DNA of 64,000 bases from Pseudomonas sp. CC120222-01a (GCF_003097235.1 NZ_QEQQ01000001.1:521107-585106); one strand, 5' to 3'; counted from the stretch's first letter, positions 11,637-21,373 are shown. The notes: generated from the sequence alone by a model not told the origin. Numbers and translations: made by a program.

Positions 11637-12068
11637 CTACTGCAGGCCTGGCAGATAGCCCGTACCCTTGCGAATGGTCAGCACCTCGCGGCGCGGCGCG
11701 GCCGCCGATACCGACAGGTGAACCCAGCTGTCGAACTCCAGGATCAACTGGTCGAACGCCAGGTCACTCTTGCTGACCTGCCTGACCACTTCCCGATTGT
11801 CGATGCCGATGACGGTGAAGTCCGCAGCCAGGCCTTTCAGGTGCTGGCTGTCGCGCGCCCCCCCGACGCGTGCATTGACCCTCGCGCTGCGGTATCCGCT
11901 GCTGACGATGAGGGGGCGACCGAACAGCACCCGGACCTGCTCGAGCACCTGGCAGAGCAGGCGCAAATTACTCAGGATTTCAGGCGTAGGGGTGTTGTCC
12001 AACCCCTCTCTCGCGGCAACTTGCGAAGTAATCATTTCTTCCAGGGCAAAATGTGGCGTGATCAGCAT
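11637..12068 (-). CDS. Peptidase M15-family (D-Ala-D-Ala carboxypeptidase / endolysin-like) protein
   Basis: A 143-residue zinc peptidase of the M15_3 type. The conserved S-G-Y-R-S...N...G-G...S-x-H...G-x-A-x-D-F pattern is visible, giving expected zinc ligands His76 and Asp83, with a third at His117 (SWVHLSV). Such proteins cleave peptidoglycan peptides; the closest relatives are often phage endolysins. No signal peptide is visible from the chosen start (ATG 12068, MLITPHFALEEM), so it would be cytoplasmic unless exported otherwise. It ends 40 bases from the LexA-controlled promoter region of the next gene. Confidence 0.82.
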   Translation of the reverse strand: MLITPHFALEEMITSQVAAREGLDNTPTPEILSNLRLLCQVLEQVRVLFGRPLIVSSGYRSARVNARVGGARDSQHLKGLAADFTVIGIDNREVVRQVSKSDLAFDQLILEFDSWVHLSVSAAAPRREVLTIRKGTGYLPGLQ

Positions 12069-12176
12069 GGCGGGGCTCTCGATGAAAATGCAAAAGGACC
12101 GATGACCATTCAACGGTCCGTCATCTTCATTTCTGGCCTGCAGGCCATGCACGAGGGCAAGTATTCCCGCTGCCCA

Positions 12177-12416
12177 TCACTGGGCGAGGAAGGCCACTAC
12201 CTGTTCGGCATCGAATGGCCAGTGCAGTTCTGCCGAAGTATCGCTGCGCCGCAACACCGGTATGATCAATCCATACCGTTCGAACAATGCCTGGTCATCG
12301 GCGATGTCGACCAACTCGATCAGCAAGCCGTGTTCAACAAAGGGCATCAGCTCGGCTTCGGCCACTTCGCACAAGTGGCACCCGAGGGTACCGAAGAGTT
12401 GGCATTCAGGCAGCAT
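12177..12416 (-). CDS. Glutaredoxin-family protein (DUF836 type)
   Basis: A 79-residue small thioredoxin-fold protein with a CxxC redox pair (Cys13-His-Leu-Cys16) near the N-terminus and a cis-proline context (GLIIPVLRR) near residue 50. This fits the short glutaredoxin-like family. Start chosen at ATG 12416 (MLPECQLFGTLGCHLC), which gives the normal family N-terminus. It lies 76 bases downstream of the ammonium transporter on the same strand; substrate unknown. Confidence 0.8.
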   Translation of the reverse strand: MLPECQLFGTLGCHLCEVAEAELMPFVEHGLLIELVDIADDQALFERYGLIIPVLRRSDTSAELHWPFDAEQVVAFLAQ

Positions 12417-12492
12417 GGAGGGCAAGACCCGATTTGGCTTTAGGAAGAAGCTTATTCTAAGTCCGTCCTGCCCCCTCTGCACCTGACCCTGC

Positions 12493-13701
12493 TCAATCCT
12501 GGCTGGTGGCACCGATCCGGTGCAGCGACAGGTCTGCGCCCTGGAACTCCTGTTCATGGCTCAAACGCAGGCCATGCACCTGGCGAATCAGGCCGTACAC
12601 GGCAAAACCACCAACCAGTGCGACCAGAACGCCTGCCAGGCTGCCCAACAGCTGGCTGAGCAGGCTAACCCCGCCCATACCACCCAGTGCCACCTGGCCA
12701 AACACACCGCAGGCAATACCTCCCCACAGGCCGCACAAACCGTGCAGCGGCCAGACACCGAGCACATCGTCGATCTTCCAGCGGTTCTGCGCGGCGGTGA
12801 AACTCCAGACGAACAGCACCCCCGCCACCAGGCCGGTGGCCAGCGCACCAATGGGGTGCATGAGGTCAGAGCCAGCACAGATTGCGACCAGCCCGGCCAA
12901 CGGCCCGTTGTGCAGGAAGCCCGGGTCGTTGCGCCCGGCCAGCAAGGCTGCCAGAGTGCCGCCGACCATGGCCATCAACGAATTGATCGCTACCAGGCCG
13001 CTGACACCCTGCAAGGTCTGGGCGCTCATCACGTTGAAGCCGAACCAGCCGATGATGAGAATCCACGAGCCCAACGCCAGGAACGGAATGCTCGACGGTG
13101 CAAAGGCCACCAGACGGCCGTCGCGATAGCGCCCCCGCCGAGCGCCCAGCAACAGCACCGCCGCCAGCGCCAGCCAGCCGCCCATGGCATGCACCACCAC
13201 CGAGCCGGCAAAGTCATGGAATGGCGCACCGAAGCGCGCCTGCAGCCAAGCCTGCACGCCGAAATTGCCATTCCACACCACGCCTTCGAAGAAGGGATAG
13301 ATGAACGCCACGATCAGCGCGGTGGCGCACAGCTGCGGCGCGAAGCGCGCACGTTCGGCAATCCCCCCCGAGATGATTGCCGGAATCGCGGCAGCAAAGG
13401 TCAGCAGGAAGAAGCATTTGACCAGCGCATAGCCGTGGTCGGCAGCCAGCTGCGACGCAGGCTGCAGGAAATTCACGCCATAGGCGATCCAGTAGCCGAT
13501 GAAGAAATACACCAACGCGGAGATGGCGAAATCGCTGAGGATTTTCGACAGCGCATTGACCTGGTTCTTGTGGCGCACGGTGCCCACTTCGAGAAAGGCG
13601 AAGCCGGCGTGCATGGCGAGCACCAGAATGGCGCCCATGAGGATGAACAGGGTGTTGGAGCCGTGGACGAGGGAGTCCATCGCGCTGTGCATGTTTTCCA
13701 T
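12493..13701 (-). CDS. amt: Ammonium transporter (Amt/MEP/Rh family)
   Basis: An inner-membrane ammonium channel of about 402 residues with eleven predicted membrane segments. The N-terminal family pattern LFILMGAILVLAMHAGFAFLE-like segment, the GxWxxxFGxNxM-like stretch (IGWFGFNVMSAQT) and the paired HAMGGW and ...MHPIGALATG regions fit Amt. No glnK gene is adjacent, unlike the usual glnK-amtB operon, so this may be a second Amt. Start chosen at ATG 13701 (MENMHSAMDSLVHGSN) because it gives the standard Amt N-terminus. Confidence 0.9.
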   Translation of the reverse strand: MENMHSAMDSLVHGSNTLFILMGAILVLAMHAGFAFLEVGTVRHKNQVNALSKILSDFAISALVYFFIGYWIAYGVNFLQPASQLAADHGYALVKCFFLLTFAAAIPAIISGGIAERARFAPQLCATALIVAFIYPFFEGVVWNGNFGVQAWLQARFGAPFHDFAGSVVVHAMGGWLALAAVLLLGARRGRYRDGRLVAFAPSSIPFLALGSWILIIGWFGFNVMSAQTLQGVSGLVAINSLMAMVGGTLAALLAGRNDPGFLHNGPLAGLVAICAGSDLMHPIGALATGLVAGVLFVWSFTAAQNRWKIDDVLGVWPLHGLCGLWGGIACGVFGQVALGGMGGVSLLSQLLGSLAGVLVALVGGFAVYGLIRQVHGLRLSHEQEFQGADLSLHRIGATSQD

Positions 13702-14021
13702 GAAAGAGGCAGACCTGCTGAAAAAGCACCAGGACAGTTCAAGAACCTGCATCCCTGCACCGAATCGGTGCCAGCTTTTGCCCTGTTTTGCCGAACCGGG
13801 CGCGGCCTGCGTGGTTTTTTCTTGGGTTTGTCGTGGATTGGGTTAAGGTTTATCGGTATCCGCCAGGGTCGACGCCCTGGTTCGGCGCACCGCCCCGGGT
13901 TACGCCCCGCGTTGTGGCAAATCTCATTAGCAAGGCCCATACCAGCGCTGCTAATGAACCTTCCACACACCCGATCACTCGAATGACCTACATACCTGCA
14001 TACCTGCATAGGGAGAGCCCC
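13702..14021. other. Divergent intergenic region upstream of amt and the yqjD-like gene
   Basis: 320 bases with no supported gene. It contains a GT/T-rich stretch on the + strand (13790-13850) and a short hairpin CCAGGGTCGACGCCCTGG near 13865-13882, and must carry promoters for both flanking units. I could not assign a specific promoter with confidence. Confidence 0.4.
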
Positions 14022-14336
14022 ATGGCCAGCAAATCGGCAAAGACTGCACAAGAGATATTGATGGCTGACTTCCAGGCCTTGGTTCGCGATACCGAGCGAC
14101 TGCTGGCCGATACCGCCAATCTGGCGGGCGACCAGGCCGACGAGCTGCGCGAGCAGATCCACGATCGCCTGACCCAGGCCCGTGAAACCTTGCAACTGAC
14201 TCAGGACTCGGTGCGTGAGCGCGGCCAGGCAGCCCTCGGCAGCGCCGAACAGTACGTCCAGGAAAAACCCTGGCAGGCCATTGGTATTGCCGCAGGCGTC
14301 GGCCTGCTGATCGGCCTGCTGGCCAATCGGCGCTGA
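14022..14336 (+). CDS. ElaB/YqjD/DUF883 family membrane-anchored protein
   Basis: A 104-residue protein: a long amphipathic helical body (residues 5-80, rich in Ala, Glu, Gln, Arg) and a single C-terminal membrane anchor (WQAIGIAAGVGLLIGLLA, about 84-101) ending in Asn-Arg-Arg. E. coli YqjD/ElaB have this layout and bind ribosomes at the inner membrane in stationary phase. It heads a three-gene set equivalent to E. coli yqjD-yqjE-yqjK. A GGGAGAG ribosome-binding site precedes the ATG. Confidence 0.88.
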   Translation: MASKSAKTAQEILMADFQALVRDTERLLADTANLAGDQADELREQIHDRLTQARETLQLTQDSVRERGQAALGSAEQYVQEKPWQAIGIAAGVGLLIGLLANRR

Positions 14337-14345
14337 GGAGCCCCC

Positions 14346-14720
14346 ATGGACAATGACAGCATTGGCACCAGCGCCTCGGGCAAACGCCTGGGCGCGGCGC
14401 TGCTGGGGCTGCTGCACAGCCACATCGAACTGTTCGGCATCGAACTGCAGGAACAGAAAGCACGCACCCTGAGCCTGCTGCTGTTTGCCGGCCTGGCGCT
14501 GGTGTTCGCGCTGCTGCTGCTGACAGCGTTGTCCGGCCTGCTGCTGGTGCTGCTGTGGGACAGCTATCGCCTGGCAGGCATCATTGGCCTGTGCGTCTTC
14601 TATGGCGCAGCGGCGCTGTATTGCGGCCTGCGCCTGAAAGCTGCAGTGTTCGATGAGTCATCACCCTTTGGTGCGACCCTCGAAGAACTGGCCAAGGACC
14701 GGGAGCGCCTGTTGCCATGA
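14346..14720 (+). CDS. YqjE-like (phage holin family, DUF1469) membrane protein
   Basis: A 124-residue protein with a short cytoplasmic N-terminus, two adjacent membrane helices (about 44-70 and 75-97) and a charged tail. The helix-turn-helix hydrophobic hairpin and E-L-x-E-Q-K segment before the first helix match the YqjE/DUF1469 family, whose role is unknown. Nine bases after the yqjD-like gene and overlapping the next gene by four bases (ATGA), so translation is probably coupled. Confidence 0.88.
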   Translation: MDNDSIGTSASGKRLGAALLGLLHSHIELFGIELQEQKARTLSLLLFAGLALVFALLLLTALSGLLLVLLWDSYRLAGIIGLCVFYGAAALYCGLRLKAAVFDESSPFGATLEELAKDRERLLP

Positions 14721-15046
14721 GCCTGCCTGAACTGCCGAACACCCGTAATCCACGGGAACTGCGCAAGGCGCTGCTGCGCCTGCGCATGGAAATGCACCGC
14801 CAGGAGATTCGCCATGAGTCCGGGCAGCTGATGCAACCCTTGCAGCGCCTGCGCGGCATGGGCAGCTCGTTGAATGACGGGTTGGGTATCAAGCATGCGC
14901 CGCTGTGGGGCATCGGCGCCGTCGTGGCGCTGGGCTTTCTGACCGGCAAAGGGGTACGCAGCGGTAACCTGAGCCGCCTGGTCCGCTTGGGCAGCAGCCT
15001 GCTGCCGCTGGTGCGCCTCTACCTGCAGGGCAACCGTCGCCCTTGA
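14717..15046 (+). CDS. YqjK-like protein
   Basis: A 109-residue basic protein with an Arg-rich, helical N-terminal half ([20 protein letters not shown]) and a short hydrophobic segment around 63-78. Its place as third gene in the yqjD-yqjE-yqjK-like set, with a four-base ATGA overlap to the yqjE-like gene, is the main support for the name. Function unknown. Confidence 0.75.
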   Translation: MSLPELPNTRNPRELRKALLRLRMEMHRQEIRHESGQLMQPLQRLRGMGSSLNDGLGIKHAPLWGIGAVVALGFLTGKGVRSGNLSRLVRLGSSLLPLVRLYLQGNRRP

Positions 15047-15149
15047 ACGCCCTCCGGCCCTGATCCCACAGGGCCGGTCTCCACTTGCCCCTTGCACGCC
15101 TGCTCACGACCCCGGAAGCTATACCCTTCGATCGACAGGAGACCGCGCC

Positions 15150-16481
15150 TTGGACTGGCACACCCTGCTCACCCGCGAACGCCTCGGCAAAGCACTCTAC
15201 AGCGCCGAAGAACTGGGCCGCAGCCCCTTCCACAAAGACCATGACCGGATCATCTTCTCAGGGGCTTTTCGCCGCCTCGGGCGCAAGACCCAGGTCCATC
15301 CCGTTTCCAGCAACGACCATATCCATACGCGCCTGACCCACTCCCTGGAGGTCAGCTGCGTTGGCCGCTCGCTGGGCATGCGCGTGGGCGAAACACTGCG
15401 CGACAGCCTGCCTGAGTGGTGCGAGCCCAGCGACCTGGGCATGATCGTGCAGTCGGCCTGCCTGGCTCACGACATTGGCAACCCGCCGTTCGGCCACTCC
15501 GGTGAAGACGCCATTCGCCACTGGTTCCAGCAGGCCGCCGGGCGCGGCTGGCTGGACGACATGAGCGACGACGAGCGCGCCGACTTCCTCAACTTCGAAG
15601 GCAATGCCCAAGGCTTTCGCGTGCTCACCCAGCTCGAGTACCACCAGTTCGATGGCGGTACCCGGCTCACCTACGCCACCCTCGGCACCTACCTCAAGTA
15701 CCCTTGGACTGCCCGACACGCCGATGCCCTCGGCTACAAGAAGCACAAGTTCGGCTGCTACCAGAGCGAACTGCCACTGCTCGAACAGATCGCCCGCAAG
15801 CTCGGCCTGCCGTTGCTCGAAGAACAACGCTGGGCCCGCCACCCGCTGGTCTACCTGATGGAGGCGGCAGATGACATCTGCTACGCCCTGATCGACCTGG
15901 AAGACGGCGTGGAGATGGAGCTGTTGGACTACGCCGAAGTCGAGGCGCTGTTGCTCGACCTGGTCGGTGACGATTTGCCGGAAACCTATCGCCAGCTTGG
16001 CCCTGCCGACTCCCGGCGACGCAAACTGGCGATACTGCGTGGCAAGGCTATCGAGCATCTGACCAATGCCGCTGCCCGCGCCTTCGTCGAACAGCAGCAG
16101 GCACTGCTGAGCGGGTGCCTGAGCGGTGACCTGGTCGAGCACATGCACGGCCCGGCCAAGCGCTGCGTACTGCAGGCCAAGGACATGGCACGCAACAAGA
16201 TCTTCCAGGACAAGCGCAAGACGCTGCATGAGATAGGCGCCTACACCACGCTGGAAATCCTCCTCAACACGTTCTGCGGTGCCGCCCTGGAACAACACGG
16301 CGGACGCACTCCTTCGTTCAAGAGCCGCCGCGTGCTCGATCTGATCGGCAACAATGCACCCACCCCTCAAGACTCGCTGCACAAGGCGTTCCTGCGCATG
16401 ATCGATTTCATTGCCGGCATGACCGACAGCTATGCCAGCGAGATGGCCCGGGAAATGACCGGGCGCTCAAGCCCGTCCTGA
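15150..16481 (+). CDS. dgt: dNTP triphosphohydrolase (dGTPase-like)
   Basis: A 443-residue HD-domain phosphohydrolase that cleaves dNTPs to the nucleoside and triphosphate. The HD metal site is visible as [20 protein letters not shown] (about 103-122), preceded by the family segment [22 protein letters not shown] with the upstream metal-binding His. The start codon is TTG at 15150, fixed by the ACAGGAGA ribosome-binding site and by the family N-terminus ([13 protein letters not shown]). The length fits the shorter Pseudomonas-type subfamily rather than E. coli Dgt (about 505). Confidence 0.9.
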   Translation: MDWHTLLTRERLGKALYSAEELGRSPFHKDHDRIIFSGAFRRLGRKTQVHPVSSNDHIHTRLTHSLEVSCVGRSLGMRVGETLRDSLPEWCEPSDLGMIVQSACLAHDIGNPPFGHSGEDAIRHWFQQAAGRGWLDDMSDDERADFLNFEGNAQGFRVLTQLEYHQFDGGTRLTYATLGTYLKYPWTARHADALGYKKHKFGCYQSELPLLEQIARKLGLPLLEEQRWARHPLVYLMEAADDICYALIDLEDGVEMELLDYAEVEALLLDLVGDDLPETYRQLGPADSRRRKLAILRGKAIEHLTNAAARAFVEQQQALLSGCLSGDLVEHMHGPAKRCVLQAKDMARNKIFQDKRKTLHEIGAYTTLEILLNTFCGAALEQHGGRTPSFKSRRVLDLIGNNAPTPQDSLHKAFLRMIDFIAGMTDSYASEMAREMTGRSSPS

Positions 16482-16761
16482 AAATACGGCAGCGTCGCCC
16501 GGTGCAGTACCGAGCGGCGCTTGACGTTAAGAAACTTCCTACAAACAAAGCCTGCTCAATAAACAGCAACTAAACAGGCTAATGAAAAGTTGCCAAAACA
16601 CCTTTGACGACGAAGCATATCCTTACACTTCGTAGCCAAAATTGAACTCAGCTGTAAGCCGTTTCCCATATATAGCCAATCTCCCTACTGCGTACCCCTG
16701 TCGAGTTGCAACTGGGGTAAGGTGCCTCCTGCCTTCGTCTTCCGCCGCAGGAAACCTGAAT

Positions 16762-17382
16762 ATGAATACTGTATTTATTGTCGATGACCATCCCGTCATC
16801 CGCTTGGCTGTCCGCATGTTGCTTGAAAACCAGAACTACAAGGTCGTAGGCGAATCGGACAACGGCGTGGAAGCCATGCAGTTGATTCGTGAGACCCAGC
16901 CTGAGCTGGTCATTCTGGACATCAGCATCCCCAAACTCGACGGCCTTGAAGTCCTTTCGCGCTTCCAGGCCATGGCCCTGCCGCTGAAAGTCCTGATCCT
17001 CACCGCACAGTCCCCGGCGCTGTTCGCCGTGCGCTGCATGCACTCGGGCGCGGCAGGTTACGTATGCAAGCAGGAAGACCTGAGCGAACTGCTCAGTGCA
17101 ATCAAGGCCGTACTCGCCGGATACAACTACTTCCCTAGTCAGGCCATTCACAGCAATCACGAAACAGCGGACTCCGATTTGCGACTTTTCCGACTTGTTA
17201 ACGATCGGGAACTCATGGTCCTGCAACTTTTCGCCCAAGGTCGCAGTAACCAGGAGATCGCCAAAGGCATGTTCCTCAGTAACAAGACCGTCAGTACCTA
17301 CAAGAAGCGGCTCATGCAGAAACTGCAGGTCGACACCTTGGTCGACCTGATCGAAATGGCCAAACGCAACGCGCTGGTCTGA
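16762..17382 (+). CDS. NarL/FixJ-family response regulator (BvgA-like)
   Basis: A 206-residue regulator with an N-terminal receiver (Asp8/Asp9 acidic pair, phospho-acceptor Asp53 in LVILDISIPKLDG, Lys about 103) and a C-terminal LuxR-type helix-turn-helix (QGRSNQEIAKGMFLSNKTVSTYKKR, about 158-185, written here in part). Start at ATG 16762 is supported by GCAGGAAA upstream. It is eight bases ahead of a BvgS-like unorthodox sensor kinase that should phosphorylate it. A 280-base AT-rich leader precedes it. Target genes are not evident. Confidence 0.9.
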   Translation: MNTVFIVDDHPVIRLAVRMLLENQNYKVVGESDNGVEAMQLIRETQPELVILDISIPKLDGLEVLSRFQAMALPLKVLILTAQSPALFAVRCMHSGAAGYVCKQEDLSELLSAIKAVLAGYNYFPSQAIHSNHETADSDLRLFRLVNDRELMVLQLFAQGRSNQEIAKGMFLSNKTVSTYKKRLMQKLQVDTLVDLIEMAKRNALV

Positions 17383-17390
17383 GGTTTTCG

Positions 17391-20300
17391 ATGGTGCAAT
17401 TGATCGCCTGCCTGGGGCTTGCCCTGGCATTGGCCTGCGGCCTGGCGCAGGCCTCACCCCCTGAAGTCGTGCCCTATACCCTGCTGGCCCGCTCTTCGAC
17501 GATGCCGCTGCATCCGCAGTTGACGGAACAGCAACGGCAATGGCTGCAAGGCCGGCATGCCCTGATTCTGGGCACTTCGGCGCCCGACTATCCGCCCTTC
17601 GACATCACCAGTGGCGGGCAAATTTACCAAGGCCTCACCGCCGAATATGCCAGCCTGATCGGCAGGGCGCTGAACTTGCCGATCCAGGTCATGCGCTACC
17701 CCCACAGGCAGGCAGCACTGCAGGCGCTCAAGCGCGGGGACATCGACCTGCTCGGCAGCGCCAATGGTTACGAAGCGGCAACCGAAGGGCTGACGCTTTC
17801 ACACCCTTATGCGGTTGACCAGCCCGTGCTGGTCACGCGGGAGGATGAATCGCGTGCCCTCAATGGTGACCTGAATGGCATGCGCCTGGGCATGCTCTAC
17901 CACTACCTGCCCCAGGAGGAAGTCCATGCCGCCTACCCCAAGGCCGATGTGCTGGCCTTCGGTTCCGCCACCCAAGCGCTCTACGCCGTGGCTTTTGGCC
18001 AGGCCGACGTGTTCATCGGCGATACCATTTCGACCCACTACCAGCTCAATCGCGGGCACCTGCCACGCCTGCGCATGGCCAATTTCGGCCAGCACGAGCA
18101 CTTCGGTTTCAGTTTTGCCATGCGCGCCGAAGATGTGCAGCTCAAGGAACTGGTCAATGCCACCCTCGACCGCCAGTCGAGCGCCGTGCGCACCAGTATT
18201 CTCAAGCGCTGGAGTGCTGGAAGTGACCTGCTGCTGAGTGATCGCCAGCTCCAGTTGACGCCAGAAGAAGAGCAGTGGCTGCTCAGCCACCCGATCATGC
18301 AGGTCGCCATCGACGAAACGGCGGCCCCCCTTTCCTATTTCGATGGCAATGGCCATTTTCGCGGGATAACCGCCGACCTGCTGGACTTGATACGCCTGCG
18401 CACCGGCCTGCGCTTTGAGGTCCAGCGGGCCAATGGCATCGCCGATATGCTCGCCCGGCTGGAAAACGGCCACGTGAACATGATCGCCGCACTTGCCAGC
18501 GACGGCACCACCAACCAACACCTGCGCCTGAGCCGGCCATACCTCGAAAGCCCACAGGTGCTGGTCACCCGCGCCGAAGATGAACAGTACGGTTCACTGC
18601 AGCAACTGAACGGGCACCGCGTTGCCATCTCCCGTTACAGCAACCTGGACGACTTGCTGGCAACCCGCTACCCACAGGTTGGCTGGATCGAGACCGAGAG
18701 CCCCTATTTTTCCGTCGCGCTGCTCAACAGTGGCGCCGTCGACGCCGTGATCACCCCCTTGATCGATGCCAACCACGCCTTGGCCGGCAATACCGGCCTG
18801 ATCATTCGCAGCACGGTGGGCAGCGAGCCGGCGATCTTCGCCATGGCCACCAGCGAACAGGACATGCCGCTTGCCTCGATCCTCGACAAGGCCCTGCTGA
18901 GTATTTCGCCGGAAGAGCTGGGGGTGATAAACAACCGTTGGCGCGGCTACGATCTGCATGAAGACGCCAACTGGCGGGCCTTGCGCCGCGTGATCCTGCA
19001 GGTGCTGCTGGGCACTGGCGTATTACTGTTGCTGGCACTGATCTGGAACGCCCGCCTGCGGGGGCAGATCAAACAGCGTGAATGCGCCGAACGCGCCCTG
19101 AACGATCAGCTGGAGTTCATGGGTGCGCTGCTCAACGGCACTCCGCACCCCATGTATGTGCGCGACCGGGAAGGCCACCTGCAAAGCTGCAACGCCAGCT
19201 ACCTCCAAGCCGTCCAGTCCCGCCTTGAAGACGTGATTGGCAGGCGCCTGGATGAGAGCCTGTTCGCGGACGCCGAGAACACGCGCCAGATCCAGGCCGA
19301 CTACCAACAGGTGATGGCTGCCGGCGTGCCGCTGATCATCGACCGCCCTTTGCGCTTCAGGGATAGGGAAATCACCATCTACCACTGGATCCTGCCCTAT
19401 CGTGATTCGCTGGGCAAAGTGCAAGGGATCATTGGCGGCTGGATCGACATCAGCGAGCGCCGCAAGCTGGTTCAGGAGTTGCGCGATGCCAAGCGCCTGG
19501 CCGACGACGCCAACCGCGCCAAGAGTACCTTCCTCGCCACCATCAGCCACGAGATCCGTACACCGATGAACGCGGTCATCGGCATGCTCGAACTGGCATT
19601 GAGGCGCGCCCTGCAAGGGCAGGTGGACCCCACCTCTCTGGAGGTCGCCCACCACTCGGCCAGGGACCTGCTTGGCCTGATCGGCGATATCCTGGACATC
19701 GTGCGTATCGAGTCAGGCCACCTGTCCCTCAGTCCGGAAGCGGTCGATCCCGCTGCACTGGTCGAGTCGGTTGGCCGTGTGTTCGATGGCCAGGCCCGGG
19801 AGAAGGGCCTGGCCCTGAACATCAGTATCAGCTCCAATGCCCGCGGCCATGGGTTGCTCGACCCACTGCGCTTCAAGCAGATTCTGTCCAACCTTATCAG
19901 CAATGCCATCAAGTTCACCGAGCAAGGGCAGGTCCACGTCACGCTCGATTTGCACGAGGAAGGCCCTGACGTACCTCCAACGCTGGAGCTTGAAGTACGT
20001 GACAGTGGCATGGGCATTCATGACGATGACCTGCTGCGGCTGTTCAATCCGTTCGTCCAGGCCAACCCACACAGCCAGAGTGCGCGGGCAGGCACTGGGT
20101 TGGGCCTGGCCATCTGCCGCAGCCTGTGCGAGATGATGGGCGGCAACCTGAGCATCAAGAGCATGCCAGGGCTAGGCACACAGGTTCGCCTGATGATGCC
20201 GCTGGAACGCGTCGATGCCCCGGCGTCACCCGTACTGGAAGTGGAAGCAGTCGAAGCCCCTGCACCCGACCTGAAAGTGCTGGTCATCGACGATCACCCT

Positions 20301-20990
20301 GCCAACCTGATGCTGATGGCGCAGCAACTGGGCTACCTTGGGCTCAGCCATGCCAGCGCCAGCAATGGCCGCGAAGGCCTGGACAAATGGCGAGAAGCGC
20401 CGTTCGACGTACTGGTGCTCGATTGCAACATGCCGCATATGAACGGCTACCAGCTAGCCACCGCCGTGCGCAGTGAGGAACGCCAGAGCGGACGCCCGCG
20501 TTGCGTCATCCTGGGCTACACGGCGAACGCGCAACCCGAAGTCAGGCAAAAGTGCCTGAGCGCCGGCATGGACGATTGCCTGCTCAAGCCCATCAGCCTG
20601 CGTACCCTCAGCCAATGCCTGGCCAAGATCGCACCCCGGCGACAGCAAGCCAATGCCCCACTGTTCAACCTGGCGGGCCTGGCCAGCATCGTCGGCAACA
20701 GCGACCAAAGCCGTACCCGCTTTCTCACCGCCGTGCACACCAGCCTGCAGGAAGACCTCGCACTGCTCATGAGCCTTGACCCCCAGCATCAAGCCGCCGA
20801 GATTCAAGAGCAGGCACACAAGATCCTCAGCGCGGCACGGCTGCTGGAAGCAAAGGGCATGATGAAGGCCTGCGAGGCCCTGGAGGAACAACGTGCGCCT
20901 GCAGCCTGCATCAAACTGCAGCGGCAGGTACTGGCTCGGCATATGCGCCGAGTGGAGAAAGCACTGGCCAGGGAACTGGCCAAGGCTTGA
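17391..20990 (+). CDS. BvgS-like unorthodox hybrid sensor kinase
   Basis: A 1199-residue inner-membrane sensor with signal peptide and two tandem periplasmic solute-binding (Venus flytrap) domains (about 40-270 and 285-515). A membrane helix (about 540-560), a PAS domain (about 585-690), a HisKA domain with the phospho-His in SHEIRTPMN (about 720) and an HATPase domain (N box about 845) follow. Then come a receiver (Asp about 1009 in VLDCNMPHMNG) and a C-terminal HPt-like domain (His about 1141 in EQAHKILSAARLL). This is the BvgS/EvgS domain order. The HPt motif lacks the usual Lys-Gly after H-x-L. Ligand unknown; it pairs with the response regulator just upstream. Confidence 0.9.
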   Translation: MVQLIACLGLALALACGLAQASPPEVVPYTLLARSSTMPLHPQLTEQQRQWLQGRHALILGTSAPDYPPFDITSGGQIYQGLTAEYASLIGRALNLPIQVMRYPHRQAALQALKRGDIDLLGSANGYEAATEGLTLSHPYAVDQPVLVTREDESRALNGDLNGMRLGMLYHYLPQEEVHAAYPKADVLAFGSATQALYAVAFGQADVFIGDTISTHYQLNRGHLPRLRMANFGQHEHFGFSFAMRAEDVQLKELVNATLDRQSSAVRTSILKRWSAGSDLLLSDRQLQLTPEEEQWLLSHPIMQVAIDETAAPLSYFDGNGHFRGITADLLDLIRLRTGLRFEVQRANGIADMLARLENGHVNMIAALASDGTTNQHLRLSRPYLESPQVLVTRAEDEQYGSLQQLNGHRVAISRYSNLDDLLATRYPQVGWIETESPYFSVALLNSGAVDAVITPLIDANHALAGNTGLIIRSTVGSEPAIFAMATSEQDMPLASILDKALLSISPEELGVINNRWRGYDLHEDANWRALRRVILQVLLGTGVLLLLALIWNARLRGQIKQRECAERALNDQLEFMGALLNGTPHPMYVRDREGHLQSCNASYLQAVQSRLEDVIGRRLDESLFADAENTRQIQADYQQVMAAGVPLIIDRPLRFRDREITIYHWILPYRDSLGKVQGIIGGWIDISERRKLVQELRDAKRLADDANRAKSTFLATISHEIRTPMNAVIGMLELALRRALQGQVDPTSLEVAHHSARDLLGLIGDILDIVRIESGHLSLSPEAVDPAALVESVGRVFDGQAREKGLALNISISSNARGHGLLDPLRFKQILSNLISNAIKFTEQGQVHVTLDLHEEGPDVPPTLELEVRDSGMGIHDDDLLRLFNPFVQANPHSQSARAGTGLGLAICRSLCEMMGGNLSIKSMPGLGTQVRLMMPLERVDAPASPVLEVEAVEAPAPDLKVLVIDDHPANLMLMAQQLGYLGLSHASASNGREGLDKWREAPFDVLVLDCNMPHMNGYQLATAVRSEERQSGRPRCVILGYTANAQPEVRQKCLSAGMDDCLLKPISLRTLSQCLAKIAPRRQQANAPLFNLAGLASIVGNSDQSRTRFLTAVHTSLQEDLALLMSLDPQHQAAEIQEQAHKILSAARLLEAKGMMKACEALEEQRAPAACIKLQRQVLARHMRRVEKALARELAKA

Positions 20991-20991
20991 C

Positions 20992-21020
20992 TGAGCGACG
21001 CCCGCGCGGGGCGCCGCTCA
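20992..21020. terminator. Possible two-way hairpin between convergent genes
   Basis: TGAGCG (20992-20997) pairs with CGCTCA (21015-21020), and an inner CGCCC pairs with GGGCG, giving a strong GC hairpin. There is no T run, so factor-independent termination is uncertain. It lies directly after the BvgS-like gene stop and before the stop of yggL on the other strand. Confidence 0.5.
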
Positions 21021-21028
21021 AGCACGGA

Positions 21029-21373
21029 TCAGGAAGCCGGGTTGATCGGCTTTTCCGGATACCAGGCGTCCAGCAGCGGGCTGACTTCGATGGTGGTCAG
21101 TTCGCTGCGGCCCTTGAGCCAGGCTTCGACAGTGGCGCGCTGCTCTTCGCTGACCGAACCACGGTTGGCCAGGCAAACCAGACCGAAGTCATCGCCGCCG
21201 ACGTAGTCCAGGCCGTTGGCATCCATGGCTTCTGCCAGGAAAGCGTCGAGGAAGGCATCGATGGCTTCGTCAGACAGGTCTTCCTTGAAACCCAGGTTCA
21301 GTTCGAAACCCAGCTCCTGGAATTCATCAACGCACAGCTTCTTGCGCAGACGACGGGAACGGTTGGTAGCCAT
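21029..21373 (-). CDS. yggL: YggL family protein (DUF469)
   Basis: A 114-residue acidic protein starting MATNRSRRLRKKLCVDEF, matching the YggL/DUF469 family, small cytoplasmic proteins reported to associate with the 50S ribosomal subunit. The basic N-terminal patch (RSRRLRKKL) followed by an acidic body is typical. Start chosen at ATG 21373 with AGAGGA upstream; the 16-residue longer form has no support. Divergent from dacB. Confidence 0.88.
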   Translation of the reverse strand: MATNRSRRLRKKLCVDEFQELGFELNLGFKEDLSDEAIDAFLDAFLAEAMDANGLDYVGGDDFGLVCLANRGSVSEEQRATVEAWLKGRSELTTIEVSPLLDAWYPEKPINPAS

